Source of the DNA: JBBAGC01 sp964491265
GTDB taxonomy: Bacteria; Spirochaetota; UBA4802; UBA5550
Direction: 5' to 3'
NCBI GenBank assembly: GCA_964491265.1
Contig: CAZBFP010000019.1
Span: forward strand, 3,749-67,748
DNA: 64,000 nt
In this document: positions 17,434-26,702 of the stretch, piece by piece
Numbering within the stretch: position 1 is the first letter of the stretch
Layout: the number at the start of each line of letters is the position of its first letter
Program-made: the position numbers and the translations under genes
The notes under the pieces: generated by a model
The model's database searches: none
What the model was told of the DNA's origin: nothing
The model's input: only the letters and a program-made list of their open reading frames with translations

Positions 17434-17484
17434 AAACTGAATATATGTAATGGGGGCTGGTCTAAAAATTGAATTTTCTGTATT

Positions 17485-17683
17485 TGTCATCCCGGTTTCA
17501 CCCCAGGAGTGCTTCCTCACTGCGTTCAGGGCGTGCGGCTTCAGTTTATGCAAATACCGGGATCTCCTGATTAAATATTATGCATGAGATACCGGCAGTG
17601 TAGCCACGAAGGCTGCCTGCAAGCACGAAACAGGATGTTTCAATAATGCTTGCATTTCGCTTCGCTACAGCCGGTATGACAAA
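17485..17683. repeat. Intergenic repeat, CATTCCGG family copy 1
   Basis: Ends read TTTGTCATCCCGG and CCGGTATGACAAA in inverted orientation. The interior has a module with AAACAGGATGTTTC and GCCTGCAAGCACG that is inverted relative to the copy at 31259-31458. It fills most of the 17434-17761 gap. Confidence 0.7.
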
Positions 17684-17761
17684 AATTTCTTTTTAGGCTA
17701 TCCCCATTTTTTTTACACTGATTATTTCAAAAAATATCTTCTCAATAACCGGCCGCAAATT

Positions 17762-17977
17762 ATGAACAGAAAAACAGATGCATTTTTACTGATCTTTATG
17801 GCGATCTCCTTCCTCTTTGCAGGGGGTGCCTTTATCAATGGTATTTTTATGGTATTGACCGGAGGGTTCAAGGACCCCATGAGTATAAGGATATTTATTA
17901 TATCTGCATGTTTTTTTCTTTCCGGTAAAATATTTTTAGCTGTGATTGAAAGAAAAAAAAATTCGAAGAGAAAATAA
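17762..17977 (+). CDS. Small two-helix membrane protein, unknown
   Basis: Encodes 71 residues with two predicted membrane helices (about 7-31 and 42-61) and a Lys/Arg-rich C-terminal tail (ERKKNSKRK) suggesting both ends in the cytoplasm. SD is weak. The overlapping minus-strand frame at 17722-18138 is longer but looks less protein-like. I favour this one at moderate confidence; no family is recognised. Confidence 0.45.
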   Translation: MNRKTDAFLLIFMAISFLFAGGAFINGIFMVLTGGFKDPMSIRIFIISACFFLSGKIFLAVIERKKNSKRK

Positions 17978-18093
17978 AAAAATTCCGGAAGAGTGAATTT
18001 GGTGAAACGGCTTTTCCCAAAAAATGAATTTCTATCATCCGGATTTTTGCAAATGTAATAATAATATTTGTTTCCATAATCTGCTGGAGCCTT

Positions 18094-18410
18094 CCCCCTG
18101 TCCCCCAAAGGGGGCACGTAGAAGGAGAAACTGAGCAAGTTTATAAGTCAAAGTATTAAAACACCTGTTATACTGCTGGACTTTCAAAAGTCTTACAGAA
18201 CAATATTATGGGCTTAGAAAAAAATTTCAGTTCTGAAAATTAAACAGGTTGCGAGAATAAATTCAGGTGACTACATTTAATTTATCTATTTATCCCTGAT
18301 TTTTATTATAATGAATAAAGTCCTGAGATTTAAATAATTAAAGAAAAGATAAAAATTCAATTATCAAAGTAATAATAGATTAACTCGTGCCCCCTTTGGG
18401 GGACAGGGGG
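18094..18410. repeat. 317-base element bounded by exact 24-base inverted repeats
   Basis: Left arm 18094-18117 begins CCCCCTGTCCCCCAAAGGGG; right arm 18387-18410 is its exact reverse complement. The interior is AT-rich with no ORF. The rest of the 17978-18530 gap is AT-rich and shows nothing else. The core CCCCCAAAGGGGG recurs near 13375 and in variants near 48625. Confidence 0.75.
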
Positions 18411-18530
18411 AATGGATCTGAAATGATTTACTTCGTTTCCGAAAAATCCGGGAAGGTCTGATATTTAGTAATAATCTTTCAGCAAATGGATTTATGAAGA
18501 GAAAATTTTCAAAGTTATTAATTAAAAATG

Positions 18531-18603
18531 TGGTCAGGGACGGAGTCGAACCGCCGACACGGGGATTTTCAGTCCCCTGCTCTACCGACTGAGCTACCTG
18601 ACC
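18531..18603 (-). tRNA. tRNA-Phe (anticodon GAA)
   Basis: Reading the minus strand: acceptor GGTCAGG pairs with CCTGACC, D arm GCTC/GAGC, anticodon stem GGGGA/TCCCC with loop CTGAAAA (anticodon GAA), T arm GGCGG TTCGACT CCGTC, discriminator A. Total 73 bases, canonical cloverleaf. The 3' CCA is not encoded (the next bases read CAT). A plus-strand open frame crosses it but is an artefact. Confidence 0.97.
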
Positions 18604-18647
18604 ACGCTTTAATTAAAGACAAATCATATCTATTCGGTGTGGCAAAT

Positions 18648-19577
18648 ATGTCAATAATAAAAAAACTTTTTATTCTAATATTTTTTTCTGCAGCTCTTTC
18701 CGCCTCTGCAGAGACCCGGCCCGACTATGCTCCCAGGGAAAGTGCCGCCTTTTATCTTAAAAGGGGGGAGATTCAGTTTGATGCAGCCATGTATGATTAT
18801 GCCTATGAATCGATGATGCTTGCACTTAAGGCTGACCCGCGGACTTATGGTGCGGCAAATATTCTCGGGAAAATTTTTATGATTCAGAAGGATTACCATA
18901 ATGCAGGGCTTTATTTTGACAGGTCACTCTCTATTGAGGATAATCAGCCGGAAATTCACAATACCGCAGGTGAGTTAAAAGAATACGTCTCCTCCTTTGA
19001 AACAGCCCACAACCATTACCTTAAAGCTGCCACGCTGAATCCGGAATATACCGAAGCGCTTATAAATCTTTCACGCAGTTTTTTCAGGAAGGGGGAAACG
19101 GGGGAAGCAGAAAAATATTTTTCAGCCGCCTACAGGAGCGGTATAAACAAAAGCCTCCCTCTTTATAAAAAAGCGGAAGCCCTCCCCGATTCCAGGCATA
19201 AGGAAAAGGAATCTCTTTTGAAAGAAGCAGTTAAAATCAACCCGGCCCATATTGAAGCTTATATGGCCCTTGCGACGATAATGAGACTGCAGAATAATTA
19301 TCAGGGTGCTGCTGAAATTCTGGAAAAACTGAAAAGTGTTAAACCTGACTACACACCAGCCTATCTCTATCTGGGGAACATCTACTTTACCAGACCTCTG
19401 CCGGGGAACACAAGGGAATATTTTTTAAACCTGGCTCTTACAAACTACACTAAGGCTGTTGAGCTTGACCCGCAGAACAGCGAAACCTACTTCCATCTTG
19501 CCACACTGTACAGACACATGGGGAAAAGAGAGATAGCTGATGAAATGGAGAAAAAAGGCTTAAGACTTGAAAAATAA
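18648..19577 (+). CDS. Exported TPR-repeat protein
   Basis: From the ATG at 18648 the product is 309 residues, with a signal peptide (KKLFILIFFSAALSASA) and several TPR units (for example AAMYDYAYESMMLALKADPR, AFYLKRGEIQFD and NSETYFHLATLYRHMGKRE). The frame stays open upstream into tRNA-Phe, giving a false N-terminus, so the start after the tRNA, which begins the signal peptide, is chosen. It probably acts as a periplasmic scaffold; partners are unknown. Confidence 0.82.
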   Translation: MSIIKKLFILIFFSAALSASAETRPDYAPRESAAFYLKRGEIQFDAAMYDYAYESMMLALKADPRTYGAANILGKIFMIQKDYHNAGLYFDRSLSIEDNQPEIHNTAGELKEYVSSFETAHNHYLKAATLNPEYTEALINLSRSFFRKGETGEAEKYFSAAYRSGINKSLPLYKKAEALPDSRHKEKESLLKEAVKINPAHIEAYMALATIMRLQNNYQGAAEILEKLKSVKPDYTPAYLYLGNIYFTRPLPGNTREYFLNLALTNYTKAVELDPQNSETYFHLATLYRHMGKREIADEMEKKGLRLEK

Positions 19578-19600
19578 ATCCTTTGACCTCTCCCTCCTAA

Positions 19601-19626
19601 CCTCCCTCTCCACATGGAGAGGGAGG
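19601..19626. repeat. Hairpin between convergent TPR and radical SAM genes
   Basis: Arms CCTCCCTCTCC and GGAGAGGGAGG around ACAT; 24 bases after the TPR stop. No T-run follows, so terminator function is uncertain. A related block (CCCTCTCCATGTGGGGAGGG, then GCCGGTAGGCGGGGAGGGG) sits at 19720-19758. Confidence 0.6.
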
Positions 19627-19760
19627 AATTAGTGGCAAGTATTTTTTGTTAGTATTAAAACTGTGGTTTCATGAATCTTGAAGTCTTATGTGAAACCTGA
19701 AATTCATGACACAAAGCCCTCTCCATGTGGGGAGGGCGCGCCGGTAGGCGGGGAGGGGTC

Positions 19761-22235
19761 TTACTCTACTATTTCCAATGTCCCGCCCTTTACCGAATAC
19801 TGCGCCTGTTTTATAACCCGCATATTCTCAACAAGGAAATCTTTTATCCCGGAAAGCTCATAAAAGAAATCATCCACTCTCAATGATGACTCATTACCGG
19901 CGTAGAGGATTACTTTAATGCCATTTTCGCCTGAAGCTTCAAAGCTGTGTACTGCTTCATCAAAGGTGAATGTTTTTACCGAGCTCTTTCCGGTTTTCAC
20001 CACATCCTCTTTTCTGGAGAGATGTTCCAGCATAAGAGCAGCCGTTTCTGCTGTAGTAAAAAGAACTTCATATTCAACAGCATTAACAAGAGCCATAAGG
20101 GACTGGCCATGCTCCACCCCCCTTATTCTTTTAAGCCTTATAAATGGCGGGAGAGCCCTGTTAATTTTTTCCGCATAATCATTCTGCTCCTCAATGCTCA
20201 GCTTGCGGAAGAGCTCCACATCAACAAGCTCACTTACACTTTCATAGCCGAGAGGTACAGGGTAGCCGGTGGAGATCTTCTCCCTTTTATTAAATCCCCG
20301 GGAAAACGCTACAGGGAGGCCGGCAATCCGGAACCCCCGTTTAAGCACTTCAATAAAATCGAGGTGGGGAACAAGTCTTCCGTCGCCTGTTCGGGTAAAT
20401 GTCATCCGCGCTGTCTCTGCTATCTCCAGTCTCTCTTCAAATTTCCGGATAGACTCAAAATATCTTTCCATATCAGGAGTCTCTTTATAGCGGTTTAGGG
20501 GCTGATGATAATTTTTTACATCAAGGTGTTTATCCTTCATTGCTTCAACTGCACGCTCGCTCCCGGTTTCAATAACCTGCCAGGGGTACTTTAATGAATC
20601 ATCCCTCTTCTCTGTGAGGATTCTCCACTCAGGGAAATACTCATCGAGATTTTTCATCCAGATATCAAACCGGAAATATTCCTGCCATGAATCAAACTTT
20701 GCGCCCTCAAGATAGGAGTGATATATTACCTTTCCGAAACGTGTGTCCCCTCTGGCAATCAGGCCTTCAAGGAATGATGACTTTACATCATGATTTTTTA
20801 TCTGTACAGATCTGGGGAGGGATGTTTTCACCTTTCTAATTACATCATAAAAATAATCCATGTCCATCATTCTGTCCCACTGAAAGGGGGTGTGGGTTTT
20901 CGGTACAAAGGGTGAGATGGTCACATTGATCTCCTTCTTCCCCTTACCTGAAGCGTCAAGGACCTGTTTCATGAGAGCCGTAATCTCCCCTGCTTCATCT
21001 ACATTTTCACACCCCGGGAGGCCTATCATGAAATAGAATTTTATTGTGCGCCACCCCTTCTTAAAGACAAAATCGACTATATCTATAAGATCCTCAGTGC
21101 GGACCTTTTTATTCGATATGCTTCTCAGCTCTTCAGAGGCAGATTCCACTGCAAAGGTGAGGGAGCTTTTCCGTATTTTTGAAATGAGTTCAATAATGGG
21201 GAGGGTATTCCGGTCAACCTTAAGTGAAGGGAGCGACACAGATGCACCCCGTTCGGTTAAAGCAGGGATTATTTTATTCAGAAGGCCCACCAGGTGCTTG
21301 TAATCACTTACAGAAAGCGCGGTTAGTGTCACCTCATTATATCCGGTGCTGTCGAGCTGCCTCAGTACCTCTGCAGCTATATCGCTGTCTGAGCATGCCC
21401 TGTAGGGGAGATTGTAATAACCTGCATGACAGAACTTGCAGAGGTTAAAGCACCCCCTGGCTACCTCTACCACAGCCCTCTCATGTGAAATTCTTATATT
21501 GGGCACAAGCGGTTTTGCGCTGCTGTAATAGGGCCTGCCGTATTTTCTCATTTTAACAACAGCTTTATCACTGATGTCCGCAGCAGTTCCATTGTAGGTG
21601 AAATTATAATCCCCCGGGAGCATAACCCCTTCTATTTCCCCCATGCGCTTTAATATTTCGCCCCTCTCTCGCAACCCCTCTCTTCTGCACTCAAGGAGAA
21701 CCTGAAGTATTTCCGGGAAAGACTCCTCTCCGTCACCAACTGCAAAAAGATCGAAAAAATCAGCATATGGGAATGGATTTGAAACAGCCTCACCCCCGCC
21801 GATTATTATCGGATCAATATCCCCGCGCTGCTCCCTTAAGAGCGGCACATTACCCAGGTCAAGTATCTGAAGCACATTAGTTGCAAGGAGTTCATGGGAA
21901 AGGTTAAATCCTATTAAATCGAGCTCACTTAGCGGGATAAAGGTTTCCAGGGTATATAATGGTATCTTCCTCTCACGGAGCTCCTTCTCAAAATCGGGTG
22001 CCACGGCAAATACCCTTTCACATGCTATTGAGTCGATCTCATTTGCAGCATCGTAGAGTATTCTTATGCCGTTATTTGACATGGCAACTTCGTACATGTC
22101 AGGATATGAGATTGCAGCCCGGATCTCCGCTTTTTCCTTAACTGTAATATTAAGTTCATTCCCTGTATACCTTGCGGGCTTCTGCACTGTATGAATAAAT
22201 CTGCCTATTTCCGCTCTTATTTCGTTACTTTTCAT
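19761..22235 (-). CDS. TIGR03960-type radical SAM protein with B12-binding-like N-terminus and DUF2344 C-terminus
   Basis: A protein of 824 residues. The N-terminal ~220 residues have the B12-binding-like fold pattern (LIGFNLSHELLATNVLQIL, PIIIGGGEAVSNPFPYADFF, FAVGDGEESFPEI). The radical SAM core has the Cys triad in RGCFNLCKFCHAG near residue 265 and GLPGCENVDEAGEI. The C-terminal ~220 residues match DUF2344 (RMTFTRTGDGRLVPHLDFIE, AFSRGFNKREKISTGYPVPL). The family is widespread and of unknown substrate; an RNA or protein modification role is suspected. It overlaps the end of rsmA by 11 bases, so the two are translated from one message. Confidence 0.93.
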   Translation of the reverse strand: MKSNEIRAEIGRFIHTVQKPARYTGNELNITVKEKAEIRAAISYPDMYEVAMSNNGIRILYDAANEIDSIACERVFAVAPDFEKELRERKIPLYTLETFIPLSELDLIGFNLSHELLATNVLQILDLGNVPLLREQRGDIDPIIIGGGEAVSNPFPYADFFDLFAVGDGEESFPEILQVLLECRREGLRERGEILKRMGEIEGVMLPGDYNFTYNGTAADISDKAVVKMRKYGRPYYSSAKPLVPNIRISHERAVVEVARGCFNLCKFCHAGYYNLPYRACSDSDIAAEVLRQLDSTGYNEVTLTALSVSDYKHLVGLLNKIIPALTERGASVSLPSLKVDRNTLPIIELISKIRKSSLTFAVESASEELRSISNKKVRTEDLIDIVDFVFKKGWRTIKFYFMIGLPGCENVDEAGEITALMKQVLDASGKGKKEINVTISPFVPKTHTPFQWDRMMDMDYFYDVIRKVKTSLPRSVQIKNHDVKSSFLEGLIARGDTRFGKVIYHSYLEGAKFDSWQEYFRFDIWMKNLDEYFPEWRILTEKRDDSLKYPWQVIETGSERAVEAMKDKHLDVKNYHQPLNRYKETPDMERYFESIRKFEERLEIAETARMTFTRTGDGRLVPHLDFIEVLKRGFRIAGLPVAFSRGFNKREKISTGYPVPLGYESVSELVDVELFRKLSIEEQNDYAEKINRALPPFIRLKRIRGVEHGQSLMALVNAVEYEVLFTTAETAALMLEHLSRKEDVVKTGKSSVKTFTFDEAVHSFEASGENGIKVILYAGNESSLRVDDFFYELSGIKDFLVENMRVIKQAQYSVKGGTLEIVE

Positions 22236-23049
22236 TTTCCCTTATCGCTTCAGTTATTTTTATAAAATCTTCAAGACCGAGGCTCTCACCCCGCAAATTC
22301 CCTTTAATATTACACTCACCGAGAACATGCTCAAGGAAGGCCCTGGTGTAATTCAGATGGGGTGAATCTGACGCTGCCTTAAGGAGGGTTTTTCTTCTCC
22401 CCCAGAAAACAGATTTAACCAGAAGGTGGAAAAGCTCCTCATCCTCAGGTTTAAGAACCCTCTCTTTTCTTCTCAATGCAAGGAATGATGATCTAACATC
22501 AGGCCTGGGATAAAAAGAATCAGCAGGCACATAAAAAAGATGCTCAATATTATAATAATATGAAAGGGTTACTGTCATTGCCCCGTAAGCGGCTGAACCG
22601 GGCTTTGAAACAAGTCTCTCCCCCATCTCCTTCTGCATCATCACATATACATTCTCCGCCCTGTACTTTTCCGCAATAGTGAAAAGAATTTCCGAAGCGC
22701 AGTAGTAGGGGAGGTTTGAAACTATTACCGAAAACCTGTCTTCAGGCTGAGACTTCAAAAAATCTGAATGTATTATCCGCGCATTTTCTCTATCTCTGAA
22801 AAGATCAAGAAGATACCTGTAAAAACCTGAGTCTATTTCAACAGCAGTATATGTCCCCCCTCTGCGGGCAAGCCCCTCTGAAATTGAGCCGAGACCTGGG
22901 CCGATTTCAAGTATATCCTCACCATCAGGATTGCAGACATCAACAATTCTGTTAATTATCTGATCATTTATTAAAAAATTCTGGCCCAGTTTTTTATTAG
23001 GCGCAAGATTATACTTTTCCGCAATTTCAAGTATGAGGGCTTTGTTCAT
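22225..23049 (-). CDS. rsmA: 16S rRNA (adenine(1518)-N6/adenine(1519)-N6)-dimethyltransferase
   Basis: Dimethylates two adjacent adenines in helix 45 of 16S rRNA late in 30S assembly. It is 274 residues from the ATG at 23049. Motifs: NKKLGQNFLIND, ILEIGPGLGSISEGLA (SAM-binding), VEIDSGFYRYL, NLPYYCASEILF (catalytic NLPY), MMQKEMGERLVSKPGS and SFYPRPDVRSSFL. AGGGGAG lies seven bases before the ATG at 23049; the in-frame GTG at 23055 is too close to it. The start of the radical SAM gene is embedded in its 3' end. Confidence 0.96.
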   Translation of the reverse strand: MNKALILEIAEKYNLAPNKKLGQNFLINDQIINRIVDVCNPDGEDILEIGPGLGSISEGLARRGGTYTAVEIDSGFYRYLLDLFRDRENARIIHSDFLKSQPEDRFSVIVSNLPYYCASEILFTIAEKYRAENVYVMMQKEMGERLVSKPGSAAYGAMTVTLSYYYNIEHLFYVPADSFYPRPDVRSSFLALRRKERVLKPEDEELFHLLVKSVFWGRRKTLLKAASDSPHLNYTRAFLEHVLGECNIKGNLRGESLGLEDFIKITEAIRENEK

Positions 23050-23286
23050 ACTCACGCTCCCCTGTTATATAAGGAGTCAATTTACAACAACCTCTTTATG
23101 TATCAACCAGTATATCCCTTAAAACCAAAAAAAGAGAGGGGAAAATCATATTAAAATCTCCGGCAGCTCTTTTGCTGAATCTAAGAATTATTTTTGTTGA
23201 AATATAAGCAGTTATATATCAAATTACATTAAGTATTATATTTTCATGCAGCATATGAAATTATACATCATAATAGAGAGAAGAAA

Positions 23287-25131
23287 ATGAATAAAGAACC
23301 GGAAAACAACTCTAACGAGAATTCTGCAATTAAGAAGAGTCTTTCAATTAAAGCCAAGATAATAATGGGGATATGCTTCACCTTTATTATTGTTTCACTA
23401 ATAAGCATTTTCACTTCCATGAAAGATATTTCTGCAGTGGGACAGGAGGGTGTAAGGCAGCATATAAGGGCTATAAGGGCCATGCAGCGCTCAGTTCTGG
23501 ACCAGACTACTGAACACTGGAACAGCGAGTTATTTTCCAGGGACAGGGTACAGGAGGCAATTCAGCAGGGGAACTACAGGGCAATACCGATAATTGCATC
23601 TTTCAATGCTATTGAAGAGACTTCAAAGCAAACAATTTTTGAATTCCGCACACCTGTTCTTGAGCCGAGAAACCAGGGAAATATGGCTGCAGAGGATGAA
23701 CGCGCCATAATAACAATGCTTCAGAATGAAAATCTTGATGAATATTTTCATGTAAACAGAGACACAAAAATGCTCCAGTACTATAGTACCCTTAAACTTG
23801 AGGATGGGTGTCTTCAGTGTCATGGTGACCCTGCAGATTCCTTTAAATACTGGGGGAACAGTAACGGGCTTGACCCCACTGGTACAAAAATGGAGGGGAA
23901 GAAAGTAGGGGACGTTATCGGAGCTATCCAGCTCACATACAGTGTTGATGCACTCTCCCCCCACATGTTCAGAACCATTGTTGTAAATACAATTATCAAT
24001 ATAATTATCCTGATAATTGCGATTATTATAATAATTGCAATTGTAAAAAATCAGCTCCGCCCCCTGGATGATGTTGCACTGGCACTTGAAGAGATTAACA
24101 AAGGGGGAGGGGACCTTACAAAAACTATTGATATTAAATCACAGGATGAGGTTGGATATGTGGCCACACTATTCAACCAGCTTATTCATCAGCTCCGCGG
24201 GGTTATCCAGACAATTATTAGTTCATCCAATCATGTTGCCGCATCATCCATTGAGATGACCAATTCCAGCGGTCACCTTGCATCTGTGGCACAGGACCAG
24301 GCTGCTTCAATTGAAGAAACATCATCAGCAATGGAGGAGATTAAGGCCACAATCGATTCTGTTTCAGAAACCGCAAAATTACAGGCAAACAAAGCCAGGG
24401 ACAGTCGCGCACTCATGGAATTTCTTTCAGAGTCGATAAATACAATCAACCAGAATGCTCAAATTGCAAGCCAGATGGCTGATGATACCCATAAATATGC
24501 CATGGATGGGGAGCAGATCCTTGGCCAGACTGTATCAGGGATGAAGGAGATAAATGAAAGCTCCGGTAAAATAAAGGATATTGTAACAATAATAAATGAC
24601 ATTTCAGACAAGATAAACCTCCTTTCACTTAACGCCAGTATTGAGGCTGCAAGGGCCGGGGATCACGGCAAGGGCTTTGCTGTTGTTGCTGAAGAGATTG
24701 CCAAACTGGCAGAACAGACAGCAGGGAGCACAGGTGAGATAAACAAGCTTATACAGGAATCTAATGCAAGGGTAAGTGACGGATCAGCACTTGTTTCAAA
24801 AACCGCTGAATCATTGAGGCTCATTATCGGCAATGTTAAGAAAACAGCATCACTCATGGAAGAGATAGCCAAATCCTCAATTGAGCTTAATGAAACAAGC
24901 GCAAAGGCTGCTGATAATTCCAAAGATGTAAACCGCATGTCCGATGAAATCTCCATTATGATGGAGGAGCAGAGTATCAGCAGTAATGAGATAATCAAGG
25001 CTATTGACAGAATTAACAATGTTACACAAAGTGTGGCAAGCGGATCTGAGGAACTTGCTGCAAGCTCGGAAGAGCTTTCATCACAATCTGAACTGCTGAA
25101 TAACCTGGTGAGAAGATTTAAGATAGATTAA
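23287..25131 (+). CDS. Methyl-accepting chemotaxis protein with heme-type (DUF3365-like) sensor
   Basis: A protein of 614 residues. TM1 is near 24-43, the periplasmic domain about 44-230, TM2 about 233-256, then HAMP and the MCP signalling domain with the conserved hairpin tip INLLSLNASIEAARAG. The periplasmic region contains a c-type heme attachment motif, CLQCH at 175-179, in a context (YYSTLKLEDGCLQCHGDPAD) matching DUF3365/Tll0287-like domains. It therefore likely senses redox state, oxygen or NO through covalent heme, which requires cytochrome c maturation. No che genes are adjacent. A purine-rich AGAGAGAAG precedes the ATG. Confidence 0.93.
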   Translation: MNKEPENNSNENSAIKKSLSIKAKIIMGICFTFIIVSLISIFTSMKDISAVGQEGVRQHIRAIRAMQRSVLDQTTEHWNSELFSRDRVQEAIQQGNYRAIPIIASFNAIEETSKQTIFEFRTPVLEPRNQGNMAAEDERAIITMLQNENLDEYFHVNRDTKMLQYYSTLKLEDGCLQCHGDPADSFKYWGNSNGLDPTGTKMEGKKVGDVIGAIQLTYSVDALSPHMFRTIVVNTIINIIILIIAIIIIIAIVKNQLRPLDDVALALEEINKGGGDLTKTIDIKSQDEVGYVATLFNQLIHQLRGVIQTIISSSNHVAASSIEMTNSSGHLASVAQDQAASIEETSSAMEEIKATIDSVSETAKLQANKARDSRALMEFLSESINTINQNAQIASQMADDTHKYAMDGEQILGQTVSGMKEINESSGKIKDIVTIINDISDKINLLSLNASIEAARAGDHGKGFAVVAEEIAKLAEQTAGSTGEINKLIQESNARVSDGSALVSKTAESLRLIIGNVKKTASLMEEIAKSSIELNETSAKAADNSKDVNRMSDEISIMMEEQSISSNEIIKAIDRINNVTQSVASGSEELAASSEELSSQSELLNNLVRRFKID

Positions 25132-25198
25132 GATAAGATACAGAAACGCATCCCCCCGCCCTCCTCTCCTATGAGGGCGGGCCTATATATATAAGCCG

Positions 25199-25362
25199 AT
25201 AGTAGTAGAATTTTAGGGGGGAAAGTCTGTCATTCCGGCCAAAGTGATAACGTAGTGCCGGAATCTTCTGCAAAAATAAGAAGTTATGAGATTCCCGCAC
25301 CTGTACTGAGCGCGTCGAAGTATGCGCGGGAATGACAACACCTGCTAAATTCTACCGCTACT
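25199..25362. repeat. Intergenic repeat, CATTCCGG family copy 2
   Basis: Outer ends AGTAGTAGAATTTTA and TAAATTCTACCGCTACT are inverted. Inside are GTCATTCCGGCC and GCGGGAATGACA, plus a CTGAGCGCGTCGAAG palindrome. It occupies the gap between the chemoreceptor and the convergent carbonic anhydrase gene. Confidence 0.75.
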
Positions 25363-25376
25363 CATTAGCCGGCAGC

Positions 25377-25898
25377 CTAAACCCCCAGAAGCCTGCTCCT
25401 GAATCTTATACTGTTCTCCACATAAAATTTCGCGCTATCCTCAATTCTTTTAATATCAGCATCATTCACCTGCCGCACAATCCTCCCGGGTGATCCCATT
25501 ACCACAGACCCGTCAGGGATAACCTTCCTCTCTGTAATAAGCGACTTTGCCCCGATAATGCAGTTTTTCCCTATAACAGCATCATCAAGAATTACTGAGC
25601 CTATACCTATAAGGGAATAGTCCCCCACAGTACAGCCGTGAAGCATGGCCATGTGTCCCACAGTAACCCCCTCCCCCAGAAAAAGACCATTCCTCGCCTC
25701 AGCATGGAGTACACAATTCTCCTGAATATTGCTCCTGTCGCCTATAATAATTCTGCCGTTATCACCGCGGATTACAGAATTAAACCATATACTCACACCA
25801 TCCCCGACTTCCACATCCCCTATTACATATGCATTATTGGCTATGTAATAATTCCTGCTTTTAAGCACTACCCTTTTATCCCCAAGATTATATATCAT
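25377..25898 (-). CDS. Gamma-class carbonic anhydrase-like hexapeptide-repeat protein
   Basis: A left-handed beta-helix protein of 173 residues with repeated hexapeptides (VIGDVEVGDGVSIW, IIIGDRSNIQENCVLHAE, VILDDAVIGKNCIIGA). His65, His82 and His87 sit at the spacing of the metal ligands of gamma carbonic anhydrases. The ATG at 25898 is preceded by AGGGGG; the longer frame to 25943 would add 15 unconserved residues and is rejected. Enzymatic activity is unproven for many YrdA/PaaY-like members, so carbonic anhydrase is a family-level call. Confidence 0.9.
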   Translation of the reverse strand: MIYNLGDKRVVLKSRNYYIANNAYVIGDVEVGDGVSIWFNSVIRGDNGRIIIGDRSNIQENCVLHAEARNGLFLGEGVTVGHMAMLHGCTVGDYSLIGIGSVILDDAVIGKNCIIGAKSLITERKVIPDGSVVMGSPGRIVRQVNDADIKRIEDSAKFYVENSIRFRSRLLGV

Positions 25899-26011
25899 GT
25901 TACCCCCTGTTTCATGTTTAAAATAAAAAAGACAAATTCTCATTGTAAAAAGATTGCCTCTTTGCAGATAGAATTATACCCTGCATTATACTAATCGGCA
26001 ATGCAGGATAA

Positions 26012-26227
26012 ATGAATAAAATAGAAATATTGCAGGAAATTTTTCACCATGCAGGTGAAAAAAAATTTATAAGCTTCTATGAAATTGAAATCCTCACAGG
26101 ATGCTCCGGCGCTGATCTGCGCCCCATGCTTGAAGATCTTAAAGAAGCAACACTTATTCTGGAGCACCCTGAAGGTTTCCAGATATCAGACAGCGGCAGA
26201 GACTTCTGCAGATCACGCTGGATATAA
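26012..26227 (+). CDS. Small winged-helix-like protein
   Basis: Encodes 71 residues: helical start (KIEILQEIFHHAGEKKFIS), a helix-turn-helix-like segment (YEIEILTGCSGADLRPMLED) and a wing-like end (LILEHPEGFQISDSGRDFC). This looks like a MarR-type or similar wHTH. It has AGGAT before the ATG and ends 10 bases before the PNPOx-like gene, which it may regulate. Family not assigned with certainty. Confidence 0.65.
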   Translation: MNKIEILQEIFHHAGEKKFISFYEIEILTGCSGADLRPMLEDLKEATLILEHPEGFQISDSGRDFCRSRWI

Positions 26228-26237
26228 GGAGAAAAAT

Positions 26238-26702
26238 ATGCCCGTAGAATGGCTTTCACAGGACAAATGCAGAAAAATGCTGGGCCACCAGACCTATGGA
26301 AGGATGGCCACAACAGGACCGGATAATCTCCCCTATATTACTCCGGTAAATTATGTTTATATTCATGACCGCATATTTATTCATACAGGTTTTACCGGAA
26401 GAAAAATTAACAACATTAAAGCAAGCCCTAAGGTATGCTTTGAAATAAGCGCGCCCGGGAACCTTTATGTAAGCGAAAAAGCCTGCGGTTTCAGTATGAG
26501 ATACTGGTCAATTATCCTCTGGGGGAAGGCGGAATTTATTGAAGATGCCGCACTTAAGCGTGAAGCAATAAATGCTTTAATGGCAAAGTACTCAATGAAC
26601 CTGGAGTTTACTGACCCCACAGATGAAGAGATGGGGAGGGTTAATATAATAGCCATATCCATTGATGAAATAAGCGGGAAAATATCAGTGGATCCTCAAT
26701 AA
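26238..26702 (+). CDS. Pyridoxamine 5'-phosphate oxidase-like flavin-binding protein
   Basis: Encodes 154 residues from the ATG at 26238, which has AAGGAG eight bases upstream. The frame extends to 26079 but that part overlaps the preceding gene and is not conserved-looking. Seen features are the split-barrel FMN-binding pattern YGRMATTGPDNLPYITPVNY, IFIHTGFTGRKINNIKASPK and VCFEIS, then SIILWGKAEFIED. Related proteins include nitroimidazole-resistance NimA-like enzymes and flavin reductases; the substrate is unknown. Confidence 0.87.
   Translation: MPVEWLSQDKCRKMLGHQTYGRMATTGPDNLPYITPVNYVYIHDRIFIHTGFTGRKINNIKASPKVCFEISAPGNLYVSEKACGFSMRYWSIILWGKAEFIEDAALKREAINALMAKYSMNLEFTDPTDEEMGRVNIIAISIDEISGKISVDPQ

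Noticed and set aside
17722..18138. Minus-strand frame of 138 residues overlapping the small membrane protein
   Set aside because: It reads through the inverted-repeat arm at 18094 and has an aberrant N-terminus; the plus-strand frame is more protein-like.
18528..18647. N-terminal extension of the TPR protein
   Set aside because: It is the antisense translation of tRNA-Phe; the signal peptide starts at 18648.
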